NCBI RefSeq assembly: GCF_016482785.1
Contig: NZ_JAEMXM010000001.1
Span: forward strand, 620,001 to 684,000
DNA: 64,000 bases
Source of the DNA: Paenibacillus alkalitolerans
Lineage (GTDB): Bacteria; Bacillota; Bacilli; Paenibacillales; YIM-B00363
Reading direction: 5' to 3'
The translations under genes and the position numbers were made by a program. The notes under the pieces are model-generated. The model saw nothing but the letters and a program-made list of their open reading frames with translations. It was not told the DNA's origin and ran no database searches. Positions 7,786-23,473 of this stretch are shown here, one piece after another (position 1 is the first letter of the stretch; every line of letters begins with the position of its first letter).

Positions 7786-10700
7786 TCATCTCCCCCCGAC
7801 GGAACCGGCCGATAAGATCCGAACCGGGCCGAATAACCCGCCCGCGGCAAACTGCGTCTGCCATTCGGCCTCCTCCGGGCGATCCTTGCTCCAATATGCG
7901 ACGTCCGGATTGGCGCCGACCAGACTCGTCGGCCTGCCGATTTCGTAGTGCGCGCCCAGCGTATTGGTTACCCGGATTCGCAGCCTATATGTTCCTGCAA
8001 CTGTATCCGGTCCGAGAGAGAATCGGTACGGACTCCATATGCGGACGCCGAGCGGCTTTCCGTCCAGCCATGCTTCCACGGTTCCTCTTACGAAGCCGAG
8101 ATCAAGAACCGCATCTTTTAACACCGGTAAGTCCACGTAAGCTTCATATTCTACCGCGCCGCTGTGATGCGGCAGATGCAATGCGGTGCGCCAGTCTCCG
8201 AGCGGACCTTGCATCGGCGCAGTCTCGAATCGAATCGGAGCTTTCAGAACGGCCGCTTCCGTATCGACGCCGTCCGGCACGATCTTCACCGCTGCGACGG
8301 TTCCGGCCCGCTGCGGCGGAAACTGCGCCCGTCCGTTGACGACCGGCGCTTCTGCGCCGCCGATCCATAGCCGCGCCGCACCGGCCGATTCAATCCGCAT
8401 GGCCGTCGCCCCTATTGGAAGAGGGAAGCGAAGCCATACAGGCTTCCCGATCAATGCGGGGTCGGCGACGAAAGACAGCGGCTTCGGTTCCGGAGCGCTC
8501 TCCGGCATGAGCCAGCTTACTCCGGGCAGCGGATGCGGCCTGGCGGAAACCCATAACGATTCCGTATCCGTATAACGAAGCGTCGCACCGTGGAGAACGC
8601 CTGCCGAATCCCCCTGTTCATCGATCCAGTCCGGTCCCGTGCAGAAGGAATATACTTCGCCGTTCCGACATTCGACGATTCCGTCCGCGAACACCTCTCC
8701 TTTGCCTTCGGGAAGCAAAAACTTGATCTCGTTCTCGCCGGGACGCCAATGCGCCGTAACATCGACCTCTTCTTGGCCTTGTCTGACATACGGATTGAAA
8801 TCTCCGTGCTCCGTCACTTTGTATCCGTTCACGTACAGCATCGCGCGTCCGCGAGCCGCAAATATGATGCGAACCCGTTCAACTGGGGCGTTCGGGCGGC
8901 TTTCAATGAGCTTCTTAAGACTCGATTTCGGATTCGGGTTGTGCGTAAACAGCCACTTCGGCAGTTCGGGACGCGCTTCCGGGTTGATCTCGACACCTAC
9001 CCGTACCGATCCGCGCTTTATGCTTCTAGCCTTCAGCTTCAGCTCATTATGCCCTAGATTCAAGTCGATCCAGGCCGTCTGTTCCTCCGGTCCGCCGTTC
9101 AAGCCGACTTCCTTCCCGTTGATCCATACGTCAATTTCCGCGCCGCTTTCGACCCGAATCCAATATCGCCCCGCTGACGGCGCGATGACATAGGTGCGTG
9201 CCCAAGCGGACTCATCAGGTTCAAGTTCCCCGAGATTGAGAAACCGCCGCGGGATATGCCCCATTCGGCCGGCCCATGTTCTCATGGAGAGATCGCCGAA
9301 TATGCTGCTGTACACGACAGGGTTCGCATGATCCGCTCGAAATTGCTCCCCCTTGCAAGCAATCCAGTAAGCCGACTCGCTCCACAGTCGGGGCGTCCAA
9401 TCCGCGCAATCCGCGTCGGGATTGTGCCATCCCTCTTCCTCTCCCGGTTTCCCGTCTTCGAGCTTCATCAGGAAATGGCGGCGTTCGACCGGAAGCAGCC
9501 CACTGTTGCCGCCATGGAGATCAAAGTCCCCGTACCGGTTGTCGAGCGTTGCAACTGTTCGGATTGTCCATATATCATCGGAAAGCGTTAGTTCTTGGTC
9601 CGCACCAATGACGGCTGGTACCACCGCGCTGCCCGCCGTTGCGGCCGCTTTTTCCTCCGAACATACAACCAGAGCCGCCGGCCATGAGTCGAAAGGCACC
9701 TCCAATTCAATCCATTCGCCTTGACGCGTATAGGCGAGCGGCTCAATGCTACCGCTGACAGGATCCCAAAGCTTTGGTTCACCGTTGGAACGGAGACGAT
9801 AAACGGCTGGTTTGCACATAGTCGCATCCGGAGACGCCGGCCGGTGCATCACCAACAGCTGTTCGTCCCGCGGGAGCAGGAGGAATACATCCGCGTCCTC
9901 CGTCCGCCGATGCAGGTAATGTCCCGGCCCCTCGACCCTCTTCCGCAGCCGCGTTTCGATCAGCCGTACCGCTTCTTCGGACGTATCGACATAAACCGCT
10001 CCGGCCAAATCCCGCTGTTGTTCCGGCACGGCCACGGCGATCACCCATCCGCCCCCGCCGATCCACGATTGCACGCTCCGCCGCGCTTCCTCGTCCATGA
10101 CGGTCGTGCCGCACAGCAGCAAGACGGAAAACCGCTCTTCCGCAATGCGCAAGTGACCGCCTTCCGGCAATGCTTTGTGCAGCGCAGCGTCGTCCACAAT
10201 GTCGAAATCCATCCTCGCTCCGCGCAAAGCGCCGGGATAGGTATATTCGCGTCGGTTCCAAAACCCCGTGATTTCACGGTAAATATCTCGGATACGGGTG
10301 ACATGCTCGTCGGGATCGCGGTTCGCCGGCACCATCGGATGATCGGAAGGCTTCGCATCGTCCAACGACATGTGTCCGCAAATGTCGTACGAAGGGTAAT
10401 GCACGGCGATGTCGCACACATGAACGCCTTGGCTTAACAAGTAACAAGCACGGCTTACGGTATCGGCGAAAACCGGATAATGCTCGAAATATGGTTGGCG
10501 CCACCCGGTATCGGGCGGAGCCCACTCCCACCAGCCGCCTCTCGTGCTGAAATAGTTCGAATGCGGATTGTACAAGGTCGCTCCCGCTTGCAGCCAAGGA
10601 ACGAGCCAATGCATCGTTTCTTCGAGCGTGCCGCCCCAGCCGCTGGAATGAAACGCTTCAAGCCATACTCTGGAGCCGCCGTGCAGATGGGCCATGGATG

Positions 10701-11631
10701 AATGCGGCTTGATTTCGCCGTCCGCATCGGACCCGGGCGCATTGAACCAACGGTGGGTCCGGAAATAATCGACGTACAGTCGCTGGGCGCCGTGAGGATC
10801 GGCTTTCCGAGCCGGACCGGCCTGATCGAAGCCGATGAGCATGCCGTACTTCCGGTGCCAGTCGCCAAGAGGCTTGAAGAAGGCCCGTTCCGCCAGTTCC
10901 GCGATGAGCCGGTAAAATCGGCGGCGAACAACACGAACCCGGTCGTCGGCATAGGGCGAACGGAATAAGGCGGGCAGGACTTCGATCAGGTCCTCGTTAT
11001 AGCGCTCTGTATAGAGAACCGGGATTTCAGGCGACCACATCGGCATCGGCGGCAGCTCGTCCTGGAAGCTTCCGGCGATCGTTTTCCCAAGTTCGTGCGG
11101 GAAACGCCTCTCCATCTCGCCATGTACTCGGTCGATCAACAAGCCAGCCGCATGCGGATCGAGCCAGTTGAACCCTTGCCGGACGACCGCGTACACATGA
11201 TCGCCGGTTTCCAACAATAGGTTCGACGACACAGGCACTGCATCGCCGCGCGCGAAACGGCGCAGCTGATAGCCTTCGCATTCGGGGTGCGTGGCGACGA
11301 TCCGCGCGGGCAGATTGGCGCCGGAAAACCCGATTTGATCGTAAAACCAAAGGCGCATCCCCAGCCGTTCCGCTTCCCGCAGCGCAATTTCGAACAGCGC
11401 CCACCACGCTTCGCTCAAGTACGCCGGCCGGTCGCTGACAGAGCCGTACTGCGGGCCGGTCGGCGCCAAATTGATAATCCCGATGTTTCGCAATCCTCCG
11501 GCGCGAAATTTTCCCATCTGCCAGCGGATTCGCTCTTCCGTCACTTCCTCGCCGCTCCACCACCACATCGGCACGGGGCCGAAAGCGGGGTCGGCCGCCG
11601 CGAACCGCTGCTGCAGCTCCGTTATCTTCAA
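7786..11631 (-). CDS. GH106-like alpha-L-rhamnosidase family protein
   Basis: About 1281 residues. The N-terminal motif PVPMWWWSGEEVTEERIRWQM, followed by a barrel segment (LRNIGIINLAPTGPQ, LWFYDQIGFSGANLP), matches my memory of the Glyco_hydro_106 group, which contains alpha-L-rhamnosidases acting on rhamnogalacturonans. C-terminal parts (about 690-1280) look like two or three galactose-binding-like beta-sandwich modules (IDVWINGKEV, AMLYVNGYKV, VEAWLDGKPLGV). It has no signal peptide. The start is TTG at 11631, with GGAGG ten bases upstream and a TTGA overlap with the previous stop. Family membership is by eye; the exact linkage cut is unknown, and related GH-A families are alternatives. 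Confidence 0.75.
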   Translation of the reverse strand: MKITELQQRFAAADPAFGPVPMWWWSGEEVTEERIRWQMGKFRAGGLRNIGIINLAPTGPQYGSVSDRPAYLSEAWWALFEIALREAERLGMRLWFYDQIGFSGANLPARIVATHPECEGYQLRRFARGDAVPVSSNLLLETGDHVYAVVRQGFNWLDPHAAGLLIDRVHGEMERRFPHELGKTIAGSFQDELPPMPMWSPEIPVLYTERYNEDLIEVLPALFRSPYADDRVRVVRRRFYRLIAELAERAFFKPLGDWHRKYGMLIGFDQAGPARKADPHGAQRLYVDYFRTHRWFNAPGSDADGEIKPHSSMAHLHGGSRVWLEAFHSSGWGGTLEETMHWLVPWLQAGATLYNPHSNYFSTRGGWWEWAPPDTGWRQPYFEHYPVFADTVSRACYLLSQGVHVCDIAVHYPSYDICGHMSLDDAKPSDHPMVPANRDPDEHVTRIRDIYREITGFWNRREYTYPGALRGARMDFDIVDDAALHKALPEGGHLRIAEERFSVLLLCGTTVMDEEARRSVQSWIGGGGWVIAVAVPEQQRDLAGAVYVDTSEEAVRLIETRLRKRVEGPGHYLHRRTEDADVFLLLPRDEQLLVMHRPASPDATMCKPAVYRLRSNGEPKLWDPVSGSIEPLAYTRQGEWIELEVPFDSWPAALVVCSEEKAAATAGSAVVPAVIGADQELTLSDDIWTIRTVATLDNRYGDFDLHGGNSGLLPVERRHFLMKLEDGKPGEEEGWHNPDADCADWTPRLWSESAYWIACKGEQFRADHANPVVYSSIFGDLSMRTWAGRMGHIPRRFLNLGELEPDESAWARTYVIAPSAGRYWIRVESGAEIDVWINGKEVGLNGGPEEQTAWIDLNLGHNELKLKARSIKRGSVRVGVEINPEARPELPKWLFTHNPNPKSSLKKLIESRPNAPVERVRIIFAARGRAMLYVNGYKVTEHGDFNPYVRQGQEEVDVTAHWRPGENEIKFLLPEGKGEVFADGIVECRNGEVYSFCTGPDWIDEQGDSAGVLHGATLRYTDTESLWVSARPHPLPGVSWLMPESAPEPKPLSFVADPALIGKPVWLRFPLPIGATAMRIESAGAARLWIGGAEAPVVNGRAQFPPQRAGTVAAVKIVPDGVDTEAAVLKAPIRFETAPMQGPLGDWRTALHLPHHSGAVEYEAYVDLPVLKDAVLDLGFVRGTVEAWLDGKPLGVRIWSPYRFSLGPDTVAGTYRLRIRVTNTLGAHYEIGRPTSLVGANPDVAYWSKDRPEEAEWQTQFAAGGLFGPVRILSAGSVGGR

Positions 11632-12644
11632 GTCGCATCTCCCTCCTTCGCGAGCATGCGGGATGAGGCGACGCATATCGTTCTGAATTCTTTCCCGAAA
11701 TTTTTCGTCCTGTCGCCTTCCCTGTACGGCCTGCAGCCGACGTAATAATGGTACAGAACGCCGTTATGCATGATGACCGACGGCTTATGAGCGTGTATCG
11801 TGTCGATCTCATCCCCCACTCCGACCGTTACGATCGGTTCGGGGTGTTTCTCCCAATGAAACAGATCTTCCGACACGGCGATTCCTTCTTGAGCGCGCTT
11901 ATAGTCGTACCCGAAGAAGAACATGGCCCACCTGCCGCCGTCACGGACGACGCAAGGGTCGCTGACGAACCGGGAATCCCACGCTTCCGGGGTCACCTTG
12001 ATCACCGGATTGCTCTCGTATCGTTTCCACTCGCGCAAATCGGCGGAAGTAGCCACGCCGATTTGTTCGATCCATTTGCCGGTTTTTTGGTTTTTCGCAT
12101 TATAGAACAAATAAAAGGTTCCATCGTGCTCCACCAGGCATTCCTTGTACAATCCTCCGCTCTCCCAGTCGGCACCGTCCTCGGGCGTCAGAATCGGATC
12201 GGGCAGCCTGTGCCATTCGAGCAGCCGTTCGTCTTCCGTCCACGCCAAACCGATGCAGGCGGAGCCTTCCTCGTACCCGTCTTCCGGATACGAATGATAT
12301 GCCATCCAATACTTCCCGTCCCACTTTTTCAAGACGGGCAGGCCGTCCAACCGGTTTTCGCGCAAAATCCATGTGCCGGCCACATTTTTGGAATCCCAGC
12401 GATTCCCTTCTTCACGGCGCAAAATTACGGACAGGTGCTCCCAATTCAATAAATCGTCGCTTACGGCGAGCGCCGTCTGATAGCCGATCCCGTTGAAGCC
12501 GACATACATCATGTAAAACTTGCCGTTATGCCCGAATACGAACGGACAGTCGACGGCCCGTTCGTCGAACGCCTCCGGTGCGCCAGAACCGGCGAGCAAC
12601 GGTTTGCCCCATTTGTACGGAGTCAGATAACGCTCTATATCCAT
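11628..12644 (-). CDS. Five-bladed beta-propeller glycosidase, GH43/GH130-like
   Basis: A 338-residue protein with repeated blades of the form FYMMYVGF, WMAYHSYPED, FYLFYNAKN and WAMFFFGYD, each preceded by an acidic residue, and SADLREWKRYESNPVI-type linkers typical of the GH32/43/68/130 propeller superfamily. Asp-Cys-Pro (residues 32-34, DCPFVF) and KECLVEHDG could hold acidic catalytic residues, but I cannot assign GH43 against GH130. Cytoplasmic, no signal peptide. ATG at 12644 follows GGGAG by 8 bases. It lies between a LacZ-type GH2 and the GH106-like gene, so a role on arabinose, galactose or related side-chain sugars is plausible. Confidence 0.75.
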   Translation of the reverse strand: MDIERYLTPYKWGKPLLAGSGAPEAFDERAVDCPFVFGHNGKFYMMYVGFNGIGYQTALAVSDDLLNWEHLSVILRREEGNRWDSKNVAGTWILRENRLDGLPVLKKWDGKYWMAYHSYPEDGYEEGSACIGLAWTEDERLLEWHRLPDPILTPEDGADWESGGLYKECLVEHDGTFYLFYNAKNQKTGKWIEQIGVATSADLREWKRYESNPVIKVTPEAWDSRFVSDPCVVRDGGRWAMFFFGYDYKRAQEGIAVSEDLFHWEKHPEPIVTVGVGDEIDTIHAHKPSVIMHNGVLYHYYVGCRPYREGDRTKNFGKEFRTICVASSRMLAKEGDAT

Positions 12645-12656
12645 TCACAACACTCC

Positions 12657-17852
<5,196 letters not shown>

Positions 17853-17881
<29 letters not shown>

Positions 17882-20800
17882 TTTGATCAACTCCCTCATT
17901 TCGTTCGGCGGCCGCAACGGCGACGGTGTCGTGCAAACCCAATAACGAGACGAGAAACAAGTCAAGCGTCGGGTTGAAGCCGTTGCGTCCGGACAATGGC
18001 AAACCGGCGATCACGATTTCGCCCTTTCCCATCCGAATCTTACCGACCACGGGAAGCTTTCCCTTCCCGCCGGCATCTTTGCGTTTGCGATACGTGAAGG
18101 CGACCGGCTCGAGCTGCGCTCCTTCCAGCCAGCAGTCGGCGACCGCCCCGATCCGGTCATAAGAAACATGATAGAAGTAAGACAAATCATCCGGATTCAT
18201 CCACTGCAGCCGGGGGGATTCGCGGTTGACGGCGAGTACGTAGATTCCCTTCATAGGTACGGTTTTCACCACTGAGCCGTCGATATCCCACACATCCGTT
18301 CCGGAACCTCCCCGGATGAGCAAAACCGAAGCGCCTTCCTTGACCTTTGGCACAATGGATGCTTGATGGCGGGCAAACTCCTCGCCGGAAGAGACAATCA
18401 GCGGCCGACCGTTCCAAGAGACGGGATTGAACGGTTCTCCGTCAAGCTGCAATAACGAGCAAACCCGCTCGGCTTCGCCGCCGAGAAACGCAACTTTTCG
18501 AGCGGTCTGTAATCCGGCTTTTGGAAACGCTTCGAAGGCAAAACGCTCCGAATTCAGCCTCTCTCCCCGGTCGTTCACCAGACAGGCGTCGACGTACAGG
18601 CTGCTCCTGTCTTGCACCGCAGGCACGGCAATCCGGATCGTACCTGCATAACGCGATGATACTCGTTCGACATGCCCGGCTATTGCGTAATGGCCGTATT
18701 CCCGGTCTTCGTCCCGCAGCGTTGCGATCACCCGGCAGTTGTCGTAATCTTTGTGCGTATCGTTCAACAGCCATGCCTCGATTTCCAGCGTTTCCCCTTC
18801 GTAAGCTCTCCATCTGTCGCATCTTAAATTGACGCGAACAGGCTCAAGGCAAGCTTGATAGGTGAAAAACGCAGGCTTCGGGTTCCGGTCCGCTCCGACC
18901 AGCGCTTTCATCCAACCGGACGGCCATGCGTCGATCAATAGGTGGATCGCAGTGGACACAATATAGTCTGCGCGCCTGCGCCAAGCGTCGGTCATCAATT
19001 TCGTCGCTAAGCATTGATGCTTCTGACTCTCGCGCACCCAGTCCGCGAGAGTGCTTTGTTCGGCGAACCAATCGCCGTGCAAACCGTAAGTTTGCGCTCC
19101 GACGATTTTATCCGGGGTCCACGGTTCGTTCTCCTCCGCAGGAAGCCATTCTTTAGGATAATGCTTCATCATGACTCCGATGTTGTCCAAGCCTTCCGTC
19201 CCGTATTCCCCGCATCCCGTCTTCCAATCGGGTTTAATGGACGGGAGAAAGCCTTTATACATCTTCCCCACCGGAATGACATTGTCCGTATACCACATAT
19301 TGTAGCAATGAAAGTCCGGCAGTCCTTCGCGGGTCGGGGGATTGTAATCCCCTTCGGCGTTCTTGACCGCCCGGTCCGGGTTTTCGATGTAAATCGCCTG
19401 TCTGGCGGCAACGAAGAATGCTTCCAATTCGTCCCGGTGAAGATGGCGGTGTCCTTTCCTTCTCTTTTCCGTCCGGGACGGCTCATTGATCAGCGACACC
19501 ATGATTGCCGAAGGGTGGCTGCGGATCAGCCGTTCCATCTCCGCCGCCTGCCGTACCGCTTCGCTGAATTGGTTGCGGCGGATAAATCCGAACGTCGGAA
19601 GATCGCATTGATGCATCATCCCCAGCATGTCGAAATAGTCGTAGATTTCTTCCTGCACGGGACGCTGCGTAATGCGGTAATAGTTCATATTTGCGATTTT
19701 TGCGATCAATATGTCGTCAATCAGCTGCTCGTAATTCTGATTCATGACGCACTGCTGCAGATGGCCCATCTCATTGGCGCCCCTAAGAATAACCGGACGA
19801 TTGTTTAAATAAAGCGTTCCTTTCGGAGAATCGTACTCGTCCACGAGAAATTTCCGCATTCCGAAATGCCTGTCCCTGACATCCTGCCGATCCGTTCCTG
19901 CCTGTAAGCTGACCCTCGCCGTATAAAGATATGGAGATTCCGGCTCCCACAGTCGAAACGACGGTATTTGAAGCCGGTACCGGCAGTAATTGATTCCCGG
20001 GCCGGCGTATGCGACTTGGAAAGAAATCGGGCCGATGTTCTCCCCGGTGAAATTTTTCGGCATGATTTCGATCTGAAGTTCAATATTTTCAATCACACGG
20101 TTAGCCGTATTCATGATGTCCGCCCAAACTTCCGCACAGCCGTCGTCAATGTTCGGCCGGACAAAGATATCTTGGATAAACAGCTCCGAGCGCTGTTCCA
20201 AAAACACCTTGTTGTAGATGCCGCCTCCCGGCGGGCAGTGATGCCATCCGCTGTACGGATCGTCCCATCCCGGTCCGGTCGCCGCATAAATTTTGTCGCC
20301 GTCCAGCTTCGTGCCGCCGACTCCCATCATCGGATAGTCGTTGGACACTTCAACCACCAGGCTGTTCTCATTGCGCAGCAGCTCGGTGACGTCAAACTCG
20401 AAAGGGGCGAAAAAGCCTTCGTGAGAGCCCACGCATTTGCCGTTGACATATACAGACGCTTTGTAATCGATCCCCTTGAATACGAGGTATACCCGCTTTC
20501 CTTCCGGAATCGGGCCGTAAGCGAATTGAGTCCGGTAATATGCGGACCATTTGCCGTTTTCCCCGGTCGGTCCCCTGAAATCGGGAACGGTCACCGTTTC
20601 CCAATCTCCTTCGCCTTCCAATACGCGGCGGAAATCGTCGCCTCCCGGCGTTCGATAACGAAATTGAAATTCGGAAATGTCCAACGTATCTCTTCGTATT
20701 TCCGGCTCGGTAGTCAAATCTCGCATATAAGGCCGGAATTCCTCGCGAAGCTTGTTCAACTGCGCTTGAAACCGGACGATACGCTCCTCGTGGGAAATAT

Positions 20801-20948
20801 AGCGTTCCGCGGGCGCCTTGTCGCCGCACGGAACAAAATAATTTTTTTCAAAATATACGGGAGATATTTCCTGCAGATCGCCTTCCCTTTCCGGATGTTC
20901 GCGAAATGCGATTTCTGCAAACTGATCTAGCTGCGTATCTTGTTCCAA
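17853..20948 (-). CDS. GH2-family glycosidase
   Basis: A 1031-residue protein. After an N-terminal extension of about 90 residues comes the GH2 jelly roll (YLVFKGIDYKASVYVNGKCVG; HEGFFAPFEFDVTELL), an immunoglobulin-like domain, then a barrel with ITQRPVQEEIYDYFDMLG. The acid/base lies in SLINEPSRTE and the nucleophile in GCGEYGTEGLDN. The C-terminal 350 residues are beta-sandwich. The motifs are closer to the glucuronidase/mannosidase/other GH2 branch than to LacZ, so the leaving sugar is not fixed. Cytoplasmic, no signal peptide. The start is TTG at 20948 with a perfect AGGAGG eight bases upstream; no ATG competes nearby. Confidence 0.82.
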
Positions 20949-20963
20949 CGGTCTGTCCTCCTC

Positions 20964-22625
20964 TCATCTCATGATGTGTCCGATTTCGAAATCGAGCGTA
21001 AATCCGCCCTCATCCTTCGCAAACATTCTTACTTCCGCCGATCCGAACCGCTGCATCCAGCAGCGCTCTTCCCCGAGAAACGGGTCGACGGTCTCCCGTA
21101 TTCGTTCATCCAAGAAATGCGGCGAGACGATCCACCTGCCGGCGCCCGTCCTGCCGCTTTCCCTCTGCTTGGCCGGGCAGTCTTGCGGCAGAAGCCATTC
21201 GGCGATGACCACGACCGCACCCTCTTCCGCCTTCTCGATGAGGGCCGAATATGTCTCATTGGAAAGTGAGGAGCCCCCGGCAATGATCAATTTCGGCAAG
21301 CCCAGCATCCGTCCGCTCACGTATCCGTCGTATGCCAGCACGTTATTGACCGGGTAAAACAACGGATGTACGCTTTTTCCGCTGTCGGTCGCGAACCCGT
21401 GCTCCAGCGGAAAGCTCGCGAGCGGCACCTGGCGTTTCAATTCGTGTCTGGGAAAATCAAAGCCGGGAATATGCATGCAGCTTCCGTGCGGCGGAATCTC
21501 GCCACGGCTGAGAAGGTGCCATATGTGAAACACGCTTTGCGAATGCGTGTCTGCTTCAAGATTGCGGTTGCCGAACAAGTTTTTGTTCTGCCCATAATTG
21601 GAATCATCGGAATGGATGATTACGATATCAGGGTCGGCTTGCGAATAATCCCAGGTCAAAGGATGCTCCGGCACATACTTCCGTGCGAATTCCGTCCATA
21701 TTTCCCCGAATTCCGTTTTTTCAAATCCTCTGCCGGTCGATCTAAGCAGCACGTCGATATTTTCTACAAACAAATGCGACGGCCCCATCCAATATCCCAT
21801 CTTTAACGCTGAATCGAATTCCTCGGGGGAATGGCCGGGGAATCCCGGAAAGCGGGTAAACCACGTTCCGGCATCGGGTCCCCATAAATCCGCGCAAATC
21901 CACATCGATCTCCCGTACTGCTTGGCGGCTCCGAGCGCGGTGCACAACTGCAGCGACTGGAACGATTCCTTCATGATTTTCGGGCAGACGTCCATACCGG
22001 CACGCGCCAACGTGTGAAACATGACCGGAAACACTTGTTCGGAGATCAGAGGTGCCGACAGCCGTTCCAATCCCGCTTCCTCCAGCACACGCCTCACATG
22101 CCCGGCTCTGGCCGCGGCCGCCCGCTCCACTTCTCGGCGCGACGCGTCCAGGCTCATCCCGTCGGTCGGTCCCCAATGGGGGAACCATCCGTCTTTGCGG
22201 TACTGCCCCGCGTTGATTTGCAGATGTTCCGGCTCGTCGTACAGCAATCCGATGCACCGGCCGGTGCGGCCCGCTTCCGCCACTAGATTGTCAGGGACGT
22301 CATAACGGTTCGTCCCCTCAACCCAAGGTCCGTTGATGTTGCCGTATTCGTTGCCAAGACAGATGTCCATTTCCGCATTGGCGATATCGCGCAGCAATGT
22401 CGAATGGTCAGCTCCGGGTATGACATGATGGACATAAAATTCCGTTTGCAGATCGCGCAGGGCGTTCAAAAACCGCTCCGGTTCCGGCTTCGGATCCTGG
22501 GACGGACAGACGCTGCCCGTCCCTGTCCGCATGATCCGGTCCGAAGCTTCTCCTGCCCACGGATCCTGCCATGCGACGACGGGGCCCTGCACTCCGAGCT
22601 TCGGACGGTGCGCAGCTCGCTTCAT
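20964..22625 (-). CDS. Unrecognised protein, possible GH-A barrel with amidotransferase-like C-terminus
   Basis: About 553 residues, family not recognised. The first ~380 residues read like an alpha/beta barrel, with acidic residues at strand ends (GLLYDEPEHLQIN, SMWICADLWGPD, HLFVENIDVLL, DIVIIHSDDSNYG). From about 430 (KLIIAGGSSLSNETYSALIEKA) there is a Rossmann-like domain similar in layout to the one after the barrel in GH42. The start is ATG at 22625, forming TAATG with the isomerase stop, with AGGAG nine bases upstream; the longer reading frame to 22673 has no better site. Surrounded by glycosidases and sugar-modifying enzymes, it is probably a glycan-active enzyme. Confidence 0.55.
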   Translation of the reverse strand: MKRAAHRPKLGVQGPVVAWQDPWAGEASDRIMRTGTGSVCPSQDPKPEPERFLNALRDLQTEFYVHHVIPGADHSTLLRDIANAEMDICLGNEYGNINGPWVEGTNRYDVPDNLVAEAGRTGRCIGLLYDEPEHLQINAGQYRKDGWFPHWGPTDGMSLDASRREVERAAAARAGHVRRVLEEAGLERLSAPLISEQVFPVMFHTLARAGMDVCPKIMKESFQSLQLCTALGAAKQYGRSMWICADLWGPDAGTWFTRFPGFPGHSPEEFDSALKMGYWMGPSHLFVENIDVLLRSTGRGFEKTEFGEIWTEFARKYVPEHPLTWDYSQADPDIVIIHSDDSNYGQNKNLFGNRNLEADTHSQSVFHIWHLLSRGEIPPHGSCMHIPGFDFPRHELKRQVPLASFPLEHGFATDSGKSVHPLFYPVNNVLAYDGYVSGRMLGLPKLIIAGGSSLSNETYSALIEKAEEGAVVVIAEWLLPQDCPAKQRESGRTGAGRWIVSPHFLDERIRETVDPFLGEERCWMQRFGSAEVRMFAKDEGGFTLDFEIGHIMR

Positions 22626-23473
22626 TACCCGTCGCTCCTGTGTTGAAAAGCTTTCCGGATCAAAGTCAAACAATCCGCAACCTCTTCCGGCTTTGCATGC
22701 TCCAGTATCAATGGAACGTCGGGCAGGCGGCTGCGGAGCAGCGAAGCGTAAATATTCCAGTCCGCGGTACCTTCCCCGACGCGGGGCGTCGTAAACCCTT
22801 CCTCATCGTACAAGGCGTCTTTGGCGTGCGCGACCGGGCAATGCTTTTCGATACATCTGAAGATGTTTTCCATCGCGTTATCCTGGTTGCGCATATCGTC
22901 TTGCGTTAAGTAATTAAAAGGGTCCATCACGAACGCCAAGCCTTCCGTTCCCAACGTCCCCATCATACGGAGCGCCTGTTCCGGTCGGGCAAGCACATTA
23001 TTCGCAAATCCTTCGATCAACAGCACGACGCCCTGCTTGACAGCACGGTTGCGCAGCCGGTCAACGGCCTCAAGCAACCCGCTCCATGCCTCTTCCGTTC
23101 TGTTTCCCTCCCAGTCCCGCCAGCTGTTCGTCGGATGGAGGCTGCCCGTCTCGGTGGCGATATATTTCGTGCCGTACGCCTGGCACAAGTCGATCAGCTT
23201 CTCGAACTGCTTGAGCTTCTGTTCCCGTTTCTCCGCATTCGGATGGCACAGATTGGTGTAACCGGACAAAGCGATGACAGTGATTCCGTTATCTTCAAAT
23301 ATGCGGCGGATTTTTTCAGCCCGTGCCGGCGACAACGGATCATCGTCCATCAGCCGAAAAGCTTGCCTTGGGTCGACCTGCACGCAGGAAAACCCGTGCC
23401 GCCGCCCCGCATCGGCCATCGCATCCGCGGACCATCCGTTATATACGTAACTCATGAATCCGAGCGTATTCAT
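22625..23473 (-). CDS. Sugar phosphate isomerase/epimerase family protein (AP endonuclease 2 fold)
   Basis: A 282-residue TIM barrel. Metal-ligand style positions are seen at strand ends: IATETGS, LLIEGFANN, FVMDPFNYL, HAKDAL and LILEHAKPEE, matching the xylose-isomerase-like barrel family that isomerises or epimerises sugars and inositols, or acts on keto acids. ATG at 23473 overlaps the oxidoreductase stop (ATGA). Pairing with a Gfo/Idh/MocA oxidoreductase is a common arrangement in which an oxidised sugar is epimerised or rearranged before catabolism. The substrate is unknown. Confidence 0.8.
   Translation of the reverse strand: MNTLGFMSYVYNGWSADAMADAGRRHGFSCVQVDPRQAFRLMDDDPLSPARAEKIRRIFEDNGITVIALSGYTNLCHPNAEKREQKLKQFEKLIDLCQAYGTKYIATETGSLHPTNSWRDWEGNRTEEAWSGLLEAVDRLRNRAVKQGVVLLIEGFANNVLARPEQALRMMGTLGTEGLAFVMDPFNYLTQDDMRNQDNAMENIFRCIEKHCPVAHAKDALYDEEGFTTPRVGEGTADWNIYASLLRSRLPDVPLILEHAKPEEVADCLTLIRKAFQHRSDG

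Noticed and set aside
19014-20930. Long + strand open frames opposite the GH2 gene
   Set aside because: Composition-driven antisense frames with no domains; the GH2 gene on the minus strand has full motifs.
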